Positions 11,059 to 23,400 of a DNA stretch of 64,000 nucleotides are shown here, in pieces (within the stretch, counting starts at the first letter, position 1; each line of letters starts with the position of its first letter). Made by a program: the position numbers and the translations under genes. The notes under the pieces are model-generated. The model saw only the letters and a list, made by a program, of their open reading frames with translations, made no database searches and was not told the DNA's origin. The stretch is from Plectrocnemia conspersa. Taxonomy: Eukaryota; Arthropoda; Insecta; Trichoptera; Polycentropodidae. The stretch lies in the NCBI GenBank assembly GCA_009617715.1, contig VTFK01000086.1, forward strand, positions 682,001-746,000, written 5' to 3'.

Positions 11059-14000
11059 AGTGGCCCAGGCGAATCTCCAGCACTGCGAAAGAGCCACCCA
11101 CTCTTTCCTTCACTCTCTCGCCGAGGGCGGCTTCGACATCGCGCTCGTCCAGGAGCCCTACACCGGAGCCAACGGACTCCTCCGCGCCCAGATCTACCCC
11201 GGACTCACATTCCAGAGCCCCAAATCGAACGCGGCCCTACCGTCCAGAGCCGCCATCTTAGTCTCCAACAGACTCGCCCGCAGGTGCAGCACCATACACC
11301 TAGCTCATCTCGCCACCGACACGAAGGTCCTCGCCAGAATCACCGTCGGAACGCGCACCATGGTCTTCGTCTCCATATACTGCCCTCCCACGGGCGACCA
11401 ACACGCCACCGCGTCCAGCCTCGACGTAATTGGGGCGCTGGCCGACGACCCGGAGATCATCATAGGCATGGACGCCAACGCCAAACATCCCTGGTGGGGC
11501 GCCAGCAAGGCCGACAAACGCGGAGAGCTGCTCGCTGACGCCGCCTGCGAGCACGGCCTCTCCGTCATAAACGAGGGCCACGAGCCCACATTCCAGACTC
11601 ACCGAGCCGGAAGAGTATTCTCCTCGAGCATTGACGTCACGCTGGTCTCGGAGACGCTGCTAAACGTGACCTCCGGATCGACCGTCGACAGGGAACTGGC
11701 CGCGCTCTCGGATCACAACGCCCTCGTCTTCGAGCTCCACCTCGAGGCGCAAGAACTGCTCCCACCGGACACCACATACCTATTCAAATCCAACAAAGCG
11801 AACTGGTCGAAGTTCGAGGCAAACCTAAAGAAAGAACTCCAGACCCGCGGCCTTGCCTCCGAAGAGATGGACCAAGTGACCTCCGGAGGTGAGGTCGAAA
11901 GACTGACCGCCGCGTGGACGTCGGCCGTAACTGAGGCCTGCCGCACGTCCATGCCCACCATCCAGCCTCTCCGAGGAACCAATCCCAGGCCGTGCCCCTG
12001 GTGGAACGACGACCTCGCGAGACTCAGGAAAGACGCCATCGCCGCCAAAAGGAAGTTGCAGAGCTCCTGCCCAGCAAGAAGGGAGGCCATAACCCTCCCC
12101 GCATATCTCAAGGCCAGGACCGACCTCAAGGAGAGCATCGCAAGAGCCAAGACGGCTTCATGGAGGACCTTCTGTTCCTCGCAAAACCCCGAGTCGATCT
12201 GGAACACCATCAACAAGATCCTGAAGCGGAGGGCGAAAGCTCCTCCAGCAACCCTAAACATCAACGGGGTCCAAACTCAGAACGCCCAAGAAACAGCCTC
12301 CGCTCTAATCAGCTACTTTTTTCCGGACGACTCCCCGACGACGGACACAGAGGAACAGGCCTCTCTTCGGGCCGCCGCCCGCTTCCCGGGGTCCTCCGGC
12401 CCAAACGACCCGCCCTTCACGACGCACGAGGTCCTGGCCGCGCTCGAGAGCGTCAGCCCGAGAGGAGCCCCGGGTCTGGACCACCTGACGCCGGACATCT
12501 GCCTCAGGGCGGCCCGAACCGCCCCCGACGTCCTAACGGCCCTCTTCAATGCCGCGCTGCGAGCGGAGCGCTTCCCCCGACAGTGGAAGACCGCAATAGT
12601 CAAGGCGATCCCCAAACCGGGCAAAGATCCTGGGTCGGGCTCAGCCTACCGCCCAATCGGTCTCCTCCCGGTCTTCGGAAAGGCGCTGGAGAGACTTGCG
12701 ACAGACAGGATGACCCACGCCACGCGCCCCAAGCTCAGCAGGCTGCAGTATGGATTCACCAAGCAGAGGAGCTCCACAGACGCACTGATGGACGCCGTCC
12801 GTCACATCACCCTCCACGCCACACGAGAGCGACTCGCAGCCGTCATCTCCCTGGACATCAAGGGAGCGTTCGACCACGCCTGGTGGCCGCTGATAATACA
12901 CCAGCTAATGGACAAGGGTTGCCCGAACAATATCCTCAGATTACTCTCAAACTACTTCGAGGACAGGGAGACCCAAATTCACCACGCTGGCGCCACGGCC
13001 GTCAAACGTCCCACCAGAGGCTGCGTGCAGGGCTCGGTCTGCGGGCCCTCGATGTGGAATCTCATCGTGGACGAGCTCCTCCAGCAAAACTTCGGTGAAA
13101 ACGTCAGGGTGCAGGCCTTCGCCGACGACATCCTGCTCATCATCGACGCCCCCGACACCCCAGAACTAGAGCGAACCGCGAACGCCGCTCTGGCGAGGGT
13201 CTGCGAGTGGGGCGCCAGAGCCAAGCTCACGTTCTCCCAGAAGAAAACTCAAACCATCGTCGTCACCAGAAAAAGAAAGTGGGCTCCCCCCAACATAACC
13301 ATGGAGGGAAAGCCGCTGACCGTCGGCAGGACGCTGAAAGTCCTGGGAGTCATCCTGGATGATAAGCTGTCCTGGACGAGCCACTTGGACCACGCCTGCG
13401 CCAAAGCTGTCAAGATGGCTAAATTAGTCACCCGCGTCGCCCGCGAGGGATGGGGCCTCTCCCCGGACGTCGTCGACGCCATATACCGGGGCGCCGTCGA
13501 GCCGATGATAACATATGCCGCCCCGGTATGGAGCGAAGCCGCCCACAGGAGCTCCATCGTCAGAAAACTGGCCTCAGCCCAGCGCCCGTTCATGCTGAGA
13601 ATCACGCGGGCATTCCGAACGGCTCCCAACGTCGCGATCGAGGCCCTCTCGGGCATCCCTCCCATGGACACCCGGGTAAAGCAGCTCACACAAATATACA
13701 ACGCTAAGCGAACCCACCGCCTCGCCGACCACCTACCATCCGACCGACTCCTGGACGCGGCCGTGGACGTGGCAACACTCCCACACCCAGCTCTCAGGAT
13801 CCCGGCGGACGTCACCATCGAGGGCTCCAGGGCCAACCACCCCGCCTCCCCCCTGCCGTCGGACATCAACATCTACACCGACGGCAGCAAGACGGAAAGC
13901 GGCGTCGGAGCTGCGTTCCACGCCGTCAACAAAAATGGAACCACCATCAAGGAGCGCAAGCTCCGACTCGAGGATTACTGCTCGATTAGTCAGGCAGAAA

Positions 14001-14755
14001 ATCTAGCCATCAATGCGGCTCTGGAGTGGGTCTCGGGCGTTCACCCCACCCCGACGACAGTGCACGTTCTATCTGACTCCCAGAGCGCGCTGCGCTCCCT
14101 CCAGAACGGCAACTCTATCTCCCCGATCGTCGTGGAAACGCTGGCTCTCGTGCGGTCCCTAACGACGCGCAACACAAGCGTAAAACTGTTTTGGACCCCG
14201 GGGCACGCCAACAACGCCGGAAACGACAGGGCCGACACGCTCGCTAAGGAAGCAGCGGAAACGCGCAATATGCGCAAAGCATACACGCGCTTTCCGCTCA
14301 CCTACGCCAAGACAATCCTCAAGGAGGAACTCCAGCGCGTCTGGAACGCTCGCTACATCGAGTCACCGCGCGGGTCGCACGCGAAGACTTTTCTCCCTAA
14401 CATCGCCTCCGCCATCGCCTTCCGACAAAGGAATACGCCGTCTCCAGGCGCCACGCAGATCATCACGGGACACGGGCCCTTCAATGCATACCTCAAAAGG
14501 TTCAAAATCACGGAGGACCCCAGCTGCCCCTGCGATGACCACTCCACCCAGGACCCCGACCACCTGCTGTGGCACTGCCCCGCCCTGGAGAGAACAAGGC
14601 ACCACCTGCTGCAGAGTTGCAGAAGAGAAAATACAGGGAGAAAAAACTACGCAGCCATGCTCGAAAACCCCCGACTGGAGAAGGGGCTACTCGAGCTGAT
14701 GAGGACCGCAACAGCCACCAGCAGAAGTATGCACCGAGAGGTGCCAACGACCTAA
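11048..14755 (+). CDS. Retrotransposon ORF2: APE endonuclease, reverse transcriptase, RNase H
   Basis: 1235 codons, uninterrupted. The N-terminal apurinic-type endonuclease shows LVQEPYTG, SIYCPP, IGMDANAKHPWW, SSIDVTLVS and SDHNALVFEL (about residues 1-230). The reverse transcriptase shows RPIGLLPVFGKALERL, YGFTKQRSSTDAL, VISLDIKGAFDHAWW, GCVQGSVCGPSMWN and the catalytic FADD near residue 690. RNase H follows with IYTDGSK near residue 941, then ENLAINAALEW, LSDSQSALRSL and the GHANNAGNDRAD end motif. A C-terminal CxC...H...C knuckle (CPCDDHSTQDPDH) sits near residue 1160. All catalytic motifs look intact. It acts by target-primed reverse transcription, as in the family. Confidence 0.95.
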   Translation: MGIKVAQANLQHCERATHSFLHSLAEGGFDIALVQEPYTGANGLLRAQIYPGLTFQSPKSNAALPSRAAILVSNRLARRCSTIHLAHLATDTKVLARITVGTRTMVFVSIYCPPTGDQHATASSLDVIGALADDPEIIIGMDANAKHPWWGASKADKRGELLADAACEHGLSVINEGHEPTFQTHRAGRVFSSSIDVTLVSETLLNVTSGSTVDRELAALSDHNALVFELHLEAQELLPPDTTYLFKSNKANWSKFEANLKKELQTRGLASEEMDQVTSGGEVERLTAAWTSAVTEACRTSMPTIQPLRGTNPRPCPWWNDDLARLRKDAIAAKRKLQSSCPARREAITLPAYLKARTDLKESIARAKTASWRTFCSSQNPESIWNTINKILKRRAKAPPATLNINGVQTQNAQETASALISYFFPDDSPTTDTEEQASLRAAARFPGSSGPNDPPFTTHEVLAALESVSPRGAPGLDHLTPDICLRAARTAPDVLTALFNAALRAERFPRQWKTAIVKAIPKPGKDPGSGSAYRPIGLLPVFGKALERLATDRMTHATRPKLSRLQYGFTKQRSSTDALMDAVRHITLHATRERLAAVISLDIKGAFDHAWWPLIIHQLMDKGCPNNILRLLSNYFEDRETQIHHAGATAVKRPTRGCVQGSVCGPSMWNLIVDELLQQNFGENVRVQAFADDILLIIDAPDTPELERTANAALARVCEWGARAKLTFSQKKTQTIVVTRKRKWAPPNITMEGKPLTVGRTLKVLGVILDDKLSWTSHLDHACAKAVKMAKLVTRVAREGWGLSPDVVDAIYRGAVEPMITYAAPVWSEAAHRSSIVRKLASAQRPFMLRITRAFRTAPNVAIEALSGIPPMDTRVKQLTQIYNAKRTHRLADHLPSDRLLDAAVDVATLPHPALRIPADVTIEGSRANHPASPLPSDINIYTDGSKTESGVGAAFHAVNKNGTTIKERKLRLEDYCSISQAENLAINAALEWVSGVHPTPTTVHVLSDSQSALRSLQNGNSISPIVVETLALVRSLTTRNTSVKLFWTPGHANNAGNDRADTLAKEAAETRNMRKAYTRFPLTYAKTILKEELQRVWNARYIESPRGSHAKTFLPNIASAIAFRQRNTPSPGATQIITGHGPFNAYLKRFKITEDPSCPCDDHSTQDPDHLLWHCPALERTRHHLLQSCRRENTGRKNYAAMLENPRLEKGLLELMRTATATSRSMHREVPTT

Positions 14756-14944
14756 AACAACAACAAAAACCCCACCACACGACATATCGCACACCCCCCT
14801 CCTCCCAGCTCCCACCCATCCTCCAGCCCTGTACATAACAAGCAGGGCCACCCAAAACAAACCATTGTCGATACATTTATAAAACATAAAAAAAGTATAT
14901 ATACATAAATATAAAAATACTTAAACATAACAAAAAAAATTATA

Positions 14945-16324
14945 AAATATTAAAATTAAATGAAATAAACCGGATCAGCTCCTCGTAGCTGACATTAAAT
15001 AGGTCAATATGTAATGCCAGCGTATTAAGGAGCCGGATGGCCACAGCCATAGGCGAGTCGGCAAGTGCGGATGTCCTAGCCCTAACGGTCATCAAAAGAG
15101 GTCTCGATCGTGATTCTCGAAAATGTTCAGGAACCCAAAACTGGTATTCCTCGAGAATAGCTGGATTGTCGACAGCACCTTTTAGTAATTTAAAAAAATG
15201 CTTAGCGATATACAGCTTTCTGCGAGAACTCAGCGAATCATCCCAACGCTCCTAAAAGAAAGGCGCTGGGATATAAGTACGGATAATAACCAAATGTCCT
15301 TTTGTAAAGGTATCTTAAATACCTTTTTGAATTTTTTTCCACTAAAGGGAATATTTGGCTATTCGGGGATTCAAATTATAGATCCCGATTCAAGAATGCT
15401 ACGAACTAAGGTGTCATAGAGGATGCGAATAACTGACGGATCGTCAAAGTGAAAGGCATTCCTCATAACAAAGCCGAGCATCTTGGAAGATTTATCACAG
15501 ACGTCGTCGTGTGTAGAGAGAACCTCCATTTGCTCTCGAAAGTGATTCCGAGATCTTTAATGGAAGTTTCTCTAGTCAAAATGTTACCACCGAGATGGTA
15601 GAAATAAGCTGATGGCGAACGGGATCGAGAAAATGACACAGTATGGCACTTTCCGACACTAAAGGGCAGACGGTTAACGGAAGCCCATCTCCACAGAGAG
15701 TCTAAATCACTTTGTAGAGAAGGAGTCCGCAACAGATCGAATGCATTTATATAATTTTAAATCATCTGCGTACAGAAGAAAACTTGAATGTTTAATTGCT
15801 GTATTTATGTCATTAATAAATAACACAAAAAGCAGAGGTCCCAGATTGGATCCTTGAGGAACCCCCGAAGGGGTAAAATATTCCTCTGACAATCGGCCAC
15901 CATACGTTACAAACTGTCTACGATTGCTTAAATAACTTGAAAATAACCGAGTTAAATTATCTGAGCAACCGAGGTTCGACAATTTTTTTAATAATAACGT
16001 ATGACAAACTTTGTCAAAGGCTTTCTCAAAATCTGTATACACGACGTCTACTTGAATTCCGGCATCGAGAGAAGTTGTCACCGTTTTGGTGAACGACAGA
16101 AGATTAGTAACAGTGGAACGGGCAGGACGAAACCCGTGCTGTTGGTCTAATAAAACTTGCTGAAAGTGATTGTAAAGATATTTATGAATAATTATTTCAA
16201 ATAATTTAGCAGGAGCTGACAACACTGCTACTGGTCTATAATTCTTTATATATAATTTGTCACCCTTTTTTTATGAATAGGGGTGACTTTTGTGCATTTC
16301 CATAGATCAGGAAATGATGATGTT

Positions 16325-16325
<1 letters not shown>
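14945..16325 (-). mobile_element. Decayed jockey/CR1-like LINE, reverse-transcriptase and C-terminal part
   Basis: Minus-strand coding remnants run from about 16320 down to 14950. They begin with a KCTKVTPIHKKGDK-like segment, then LFEIIIHKYLYNHFQQ, QQHGFRPARSTVTNL, VVYTDFEKAFDKV, SGVPQGSNLGPLLFVLFIND and the catalytic YADDLKLYK. A frame change near 15720-15730 is followed by NRLPFSVGKCHTVSFSRSR. A stop-riddled 3' part ends in a conserved tail (RLLNTLALHIDLFNVSYEEL) at about 14975-15045. Several frameshifts and stops make it inactive. The same 3' tail recurs at six or so other places in the window. Confidence 0.88.
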
Positions 16326-16482
<157 letters not shown>

Positions 16483-16559
16483 ATAATGAAATTAAAAAAA
16501 AATAATGATTATAATATATTTATAACATATATTTGAAAAAATGTTATATACCCCTGAAG

Positions 16560-16870
16560 CAATTACCCTACAGACGGTTGAAAATGTATTGGATACTTCG
16601 ATTTCGGAGCCGTCGGATCCGGCAGTTCTCGCTAGTGTAGCCAAAGCCGATATATCGGATTTCGGTAGCCAAAGGGTTAAAATAAGGCTAAAAAATAATA
16701 CACGATTTCATTGGTTCATTATCGGTAATTGCCTTATTTTATTAGTTAATAAATGAACTAATGAACCGAGTAGTTACAGCCTTATTTTTTTTTCGCGGAA
16801 AAAACACGTTTCAAGCTTTTCAACTTTTCTGATTGTTGTGAATATCTTGTCGAGTGCTTAGATGAAAAAA
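16560..16870. repeat. Interspersed repeat, partly piggyBac-like MITE end, partly shared with 21620-21830
   Basis: A right end reading GGTAGCCAAAGGGTTAA closes at TTAA 16677-16680; preceded by a CGATATATCGGATTTCG string, it mirrors the left end of the MITE at 26575. No clean left end was found. From 16680 on, the sequence (AATAAGGCTAAAAAATAATA, CGATTTCATTGGTTCA, GTCGAGTGCTTAG) matches 21620-21760 in the TPP2 intron with moderate divergence. No gene is seen in 16871-17427; a slightly GC-richer patch at 17220-17330 is unassigned. Confidence 0.55.
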
Positions 16871-17427
16871 ATTCGCAAAAATCGTTACACGTGATACTAA
16901 AAACGCTGTCGAATTATAGCTGCGTAACGTCATAGCAGAATGCGAAGCAATAAGAGCACCACATACAGTCGTATTTCGTAATTCCTCAACTTGAATGACC
17001 GTTCCATTTGAAAATGTAGAATCTATTCTTAGCTCGCGTGCCGGATTAAAAATTCCTAGCGGACACTAGCTTGCCAACCCCTGAATTAGATGATCACATA
17101 CCAATAGCAACCTATACTAAAAAACATTTACAATTTTTGCTATCACGGCATAAACATAGATTTTATGCATAAATCATCTGTAATTAGCCATATACACGCA
17201 TTTATATAATAGTTGAAGCATCGTCTCAGAGCAGACACAGGTTCAGGCTTCGACCCCAAATCCATTGAAGTCCAGATTTCACGGCGGCATACAGCCTTTC
17301 CATTTCAATCGTCAGATTTTGGTTCAGCCCAGCTGTTTTTTTGGAAAAATCTTATACAATATTTTGAATGTTTGCACAAAACGTCCAGTTAGATCTAGTT
17401 TTTATATTATTATTTAAAACATTTCAG

Positions 17428-20400
17428 CTAGTCATGGAACACACGTCGCCTCGATAGCGTCGGGATATTTTCCTGATAATCACGATTTGAACGGTCTCGC
17501 TCCTGGAGCTCAAATTATATCGTTGGGAATCGGAGACGGACGGCTCGGATCCATGGAAACGGGTACTTCTCTAGTGAGAGCTTGCATCAAAGTCATGGAA
17601 CTGTCAGCGACGATGAAAATCGACGTTATCAACATGAGTTATGGGGAGCACGCGCATTGGTCCGATTCAGGGTAATTCATTTTTTATTTATTTATTTGTT
17701 CCAATCCTCATAACACTAATCGTCAACACTACTGATGATTTTAGTCGCATCGGTGAACTGATGAACGAAGTCATAAATAAATACGGTGTGGTATGGGTCG
17801 TGTCTGCTGGAAATCACGGACCTGCACTTAGCACCGTAGGTGCTCCTCCGGACATTCTCGAATCCAACATGATCGGTCAGTACACTAATTTAAATTTACA
17901 TACCTGATATTTTATAAGTACTTTTTAAATCTAATTTATAGGAGTCGGAGCTTATGTTTCTCCTAGCATGATGAACGCCATCTATTCTATGAGAACCAAG
18001 CTGAACGGCTCCGCTTACAGTTGGAGCTCGAGAGGACCGTGCATAGACGGCGCAATGGGAGTGAGTATCTGCGCTCCCGGCGGCGCCATCACCTCTGTGC
18101 CGAATTTCACATTGAGAGGCACTCAGATGATGAACGGCACGAGCATGTCTGCTCCGCACGTATCCGGAGCTGTTAGTGAGTATATATCGTCGATCTAATA
18201 AGTAATTTTTGATCAATTTTAAAACATCAGATATGCTTCAGGTGCAATAATATCAGGATTGAAACAAGAAAAAATTCACTATTCACCGTACAGTATTAAG
18301 AGAGCGCTCGAAAATTCCGCTCAAGTCATTAAGGATGTCGAACCGTTCGCTCAAGGTTGCGGGCTCCTCGACATCGTAAAAGCTTTCGACATGCTTTGTA
18401 AATATTCGGAAAAGAGTCCAGAGATAGATGTTAGGTTTTCGATAGCATGCGGAAAAAACAACGCTAAAGGAATATACTTCAGGAGAGGCATGCAGGGTGC
18501 GCCGAGAGATGTCATCGTGGTTGTGGAGCCTTTCTTCGCTTCCGATTTTAAAAATCCTGAAGGTGAATATTTTTACTTTAACAATATAATATAGCATTGT
18601 TATTTATTACATTGGAATCAAAGACTGCCAAAATATTTAAATTTGTGGGTCGCTCCTTATGTGTAATATTTGTTTTTTGTTATTATCTTATCGTCTTTTT
18701 CACTATTTTAATTATTTATGATTTTAATGGCTAATGTGATGCTTCGGAGCAGAAATTATTGTCTGTTATTTATCTTGTAAAAACAGCTGGAGATTAGGCA
18801 ACACTGTCACTGAGTACCTGCATCTTAATCCGTCCAAATAGGCGATTGGTATGCGCGCTTATATGACGCCATTTGTATAATGATGAGCGAAAAACTTAAC
18901 TCCAACGCAGTGATCTGGAGTAGTGCCGATTATGTGATGATTTTTTCATAAATTCAGGGATTTACCAATCTGTTTTAGAAGATTCAAGATTTCATGTGTT
19001 CAATAATTAATAATTTCTCATAATTAAATTTATGTTGATGCTTTAATGTGCTTTGAATGTACATTTTGATTGAATATTATTAATATTAAATATCGATCAT
19101 TTGATTTTATCGACGCCTTTGGCTGTTTGCTATTTTTGCTCGTTAGCATAATTTATTTTATCTGCTATTTAATTATTGTTATCTACTTGAGATTACGTAC
19201 CTACCTTATCGATATTAAAAAATTAATTCATAACTTATCACAATGACTAAATAATTAATTATTGAAATTTTATTAGCAATATTGACTGTTAGTGTAATTG
19301 CCCTTTGCACAAGCAAAGCAAATTAGCAATAACATTTTTTAAATTTATTTATATGTTCCTGTTCCGAATCGAATGTTACCTAGTCGTTTTATGCCTTGTT
19401 TGTAAAACTGTTAACATCATATTATATTTGCTGGCAATAAAAAACAATGAATATAATTCTCAAATAATACAATTTAAAAAATCTACTACAAAAAAATATT
19501 TTGCGTGCATTGCAAAAAAATCATGAGTGTTTACGTAAACATTTCCGTTTTTTTTTTAATAAAAAACGACACGTTAAAAATGTGTTAACAAAATGTAGCA
19601 ACTGTTTTAATGCCGTGTGAGCATTTTGTCGCTCGATGTGGTCATGACGCTAGTGCTGTGCAAGATTTTTTTCACAAGAATTTATTATTTACGCTAAAAA
19701 AAAATTTACAATCTGTGTGTTGGTCATCTATGAAGAAGCATTAATAATAATTATAATTTAAATATCGAGTTTTAGAATCATAGAACATTTTTAGTTTCTT
19801 GAGCAGTGCCGGGCTGTCACTATGTTCATACATAATTTGTCGTTTGCAAATCAAATATAAAATTACTATCTTAGGGATGTGAAGAGGGTCACCACGTGCT
19901 TTCCAAACGTTTATGAACTTTCTTTTAAATTAAAAAATATGCAGCATTGCAGTCGTAGATACGTAATACACATTGCGGCACAAAAAAGGTTAACAATGTG
20001 AATAATTATAGATGTTTCCATTTCAATACAATCTAGCCATATAGTAAATTGCTGAGGACGGAGTTATGTAATTCAGAATAGAACCATTTCATTATTATTG
20101 CCTCAAAAAGTTTTTTCAGGTAGTACAATTTGAAAGTAATAATCTCTCAATCCGACATTTATATTATATAATCGATGTAGTATTTAGTGAGATGAAATAA
20201 TTTTTAACAGTTGCTTTTTTCTCTTCTGCTACAAAACATTTATTGAACTAATGTGTCAATATAGTTTCAGTAACCCAAGCTTTCTTTTAGCTAACTTATG
20301 TAAATCCTTTCCTTATGAGCAACTATTTAATCATTCTATCCTAAGAAGCAAAGCAAGTCTTTTCCTGAAAATACTTATTTTGTTTGAGTTTAAAACCTGA

Positions 20401-23400
20401 TCCAGGGTGTATCTATTCTTTACGACAAGGGTTGGAAATTATTTTTATGTTAAGAGCCAATTCATAAATATTTTAACTGGAAAGCAAAATTATAATGAGC
20501 TTTAAGAAAACGTTATTTTTTTTGTAGTTTTAAATTAAATTCGTTAAGAAATCTAATGATGCAGCAAAAGCTGATTTACAACGCCATTTAATATTCATTA
20601 ATTTGGATAATAAGGCGGATTTTTTCATTGAAAGGTAAATTAATTGCTCCTCTGAATTTAAAAATCTCAATGAAAGTTTACTGTGACTAAGCTAAGGAAC
20701 TGCTATATGGTAAAGCAAGTCAGGATATTCGGCTTCCATATTTAATAAAAAAGAGTCACAGCACTAACGACGGTTAAATTCACAAGAGCGAGTAAAGTTC
20801 ACTGCTGACAACTGGTTCAATAAAACATATGATAGATTGGGATGTTTCCCACAAAGTACCTGCTAGTGAATAATACAATAAATAATAAGAGGCTTTGAAC
20901 ACCTTCCATTTTCCCATCTGTTTCACAATGGTTATTCTTACAATGTAGTGCAAAAGAGGAACTCGCTTAGTAACTGTCTGTTTGCAGAAGCCTCTAAAAA
21001 TGGTAATGTAGTGTTACTATTTTTTACTTTACCCTTTAATCATACAAAATATTCGCTATTTCGTAAAGTGCACTTATTGTAATTTGACATGCTTTGGAAA
21101 AATCAGGATTCAGTGAGATCAAAGGAAACCATGTGATATTATTTGCTTTGCTATTTAATTGGCTATTGATGTAACTCACAATGTACTCAACCTCAACTTT
21201 TCTAGCAACTGCTCTCAACGAAGGGCTGATATATTGAAATAAAAATATTCTCCCTGGAAACATTTTTTCTGCTCTAACAATCAAACATGACTTTAATTAA
21301 TTCACTATCGGTAAATAACTTTCCTGTATAAGTTAATAAATCTGACTTTTGTTACAACTTCATTTTTGAATATAAAATATTCGTTTTTAACCTTCTAAAT
21401 TTTTTGATTGTTGCTTTTCTGGGAATTGTGAATACTATATATAATTTGACATAGCGCCTTAAAAAACCTGGATTTGGCAAGGGCGTTGAGAGTCGAAAAA
21501 GTTTAGAAACCACTGCGTAAAACCAAAGAAAAAAAATTAAAAATCATTTGCTTTGCTGTTAAATTGGCCATTGATGTAACTCACAATGTGCCCAACACTA
21601 CTAAAAGCCTGAAATATTTAAAATAAGACTAAAAAATTAATACACGACTTTATTGATTCACCATCAGTAAGTGGCTTTATTTTATTAATTAATATATGAA
21701 CTACTATAATTATAATTATGCAAGTTGTGAATATAATGTCGAGTGCTTAGTCTGGTAATGACAACGTATATTGTATTCTTTTACTACAGACATAGTGTCA
21801 TCGCACAATTTACATAACGCTAAGTCATCTTATTCGATAACAAAATCATTTTTTTAATGCATAAGCGAAGGCATATTTATGTTATCAAGAAGAAGACGAC
21901 TTTCTACGTATTATGTGTTCTTGGTAGCCCAATTGCAGAATTTCGCCCGAAACATGCATTTGCCATCTTTGCATTCCAATATAATCATATCTGTGCCATC
22001 TTAATACAATGTATGGCATCATGTTTCATACATTTTTTAGAATATTATTATAAGTTAATCACCTAAACAAAAACAATATTTTAATAGTATCATATTTTCA
22101 GGCGCAGAAAGCAACCTTAAGAAAATAAATTTCAATATGCGGTTGACTCTAGTTTGCGACGCGTTTTGGGTCGAGTGTCCCACGTTTTTGGACTTGATGA
22201 ACCTCGCTAGGACGTTTCAAGTCAAAGTTTCAGCTGAGGGGCTTTCTCCCGGCGTTCATCACACTTGGTAATGTTTTCAACTCGTTCGAAACACAGTTTG
22301 AACACATAATAACGAATATTATTTGCGATTTAGTATCAAAGCTTACGACACAGCCTGCACTGTGAAAGGTCCCGTTTTTCAAATACCCGTGACCCTGATA
22401 CAGCCCGAGCCTTTGAGCATGGACAACTGTGGCGGTCCGTGCTTATCCGTCGACAATTACGTTTTTCAACCGGGCACCATCAGAAGGCATTTCGTGGACG
22501 TACCGCCGCACGCCACGTGGGCCGTCTTGAAGATGAGCTCGCAAGAAAAGCCCGGCCGGTTCATGGTGCACTGCATGCAGCTGCTGCCGCGCATGAACTG
22601 TAAGAGCTGCGAGTTTCAGAAGATGGTTAACATCATGGGTAAATCGGAATCGGTCCTACCTTTCCAAGTCAAGGTATCGTTTAAAATCATGTTATTACGC
22701 ATAACCCGAAACGAGCGACATTGCTAATTAAAAAGGATGCTTTCAGGGTGGGTATATAATGGAGGTTGTGATTAGCAAATATTGGGCGAGTGTAGATGTA
22801 ATGTCGTTAAATTATAGTCTAGAGTTTCACGGCATTCAGCCGGAAAACAATCCGATCATTTTTCACGGCGCCGACGGCGTACAATGTGTCAAGTTGCACA
22901 CGTTACGTCGTGAAGAATGCTTACCGCAAGCGACTTTAAAGCATACAGTACAAACAATCAGGTATTTGTATGAGTTATGATGATTTCTTATATTGCATTT
23001 TATATTTATAACGATCATATATTTTTAGGCCTTCGGAATCAAAAATAGGACCACTCAGCGAAAGAGACGTAATACCTCCCGGACGTCAAATCTACGAAAT
23101 AATCAACACTTATAATATTTACGTAACGAAAGGAACTGAGGTGAATATTCAATCATTAATAAACATTTTCAATAATAATGCTAATAATAATAATATATAT
23201 ATAATAAAAACAGATCACGCCAAATGTGCCGATATTGAGCGACATGCTCTACGAATCCGAATTCGAGTCTCAATTGTGGATGCTTTTCGATTCCAATAAA
23301 CAGTACATCGCCTCTGGAGACGCTTGCCCATCAAAGGTATGGTTTAAATTATATCATTTATTTAATTCGATAGATTTTTAATACTTACGTTTATTATCAG

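Larger units (their letters stand above)
9265..14950 (+). mobile_element. Intact-looking non-LTR retrotransposon (R1/I/jockey-group), inside the SCAPER intron region
   Basis: A GC-rich block in an AT-rich window, lying just after the last SCAPER exon and in the same orientation. It has a partly duplicated 5' region (9265-9595 and from 9596), a poly-C tract near 9718-9734, ORF1 with CCHC knuckles, ORF2 with endonuclease, reverse transcriptase and RNase H, then a short AT-rich 3' UTR. Neither ORF has an internal stop, so the copy is young and possibly mobile. The 5' edge is near 9250-9265; the 3' edge is lost in A-rich sequence around 14880-14950, where it abuts another LINE. No clear target-site duplication could be identified. 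Clade needs a reverse-transcriptase tree. Confidence 0.93.

Noticed and set aside
11992..13098. Long open frames inside the retrotransposon ORF2 in other frames
   Set aside because: GC-rich composition removes stops in all frames; only ORF2 shows protein motifs.
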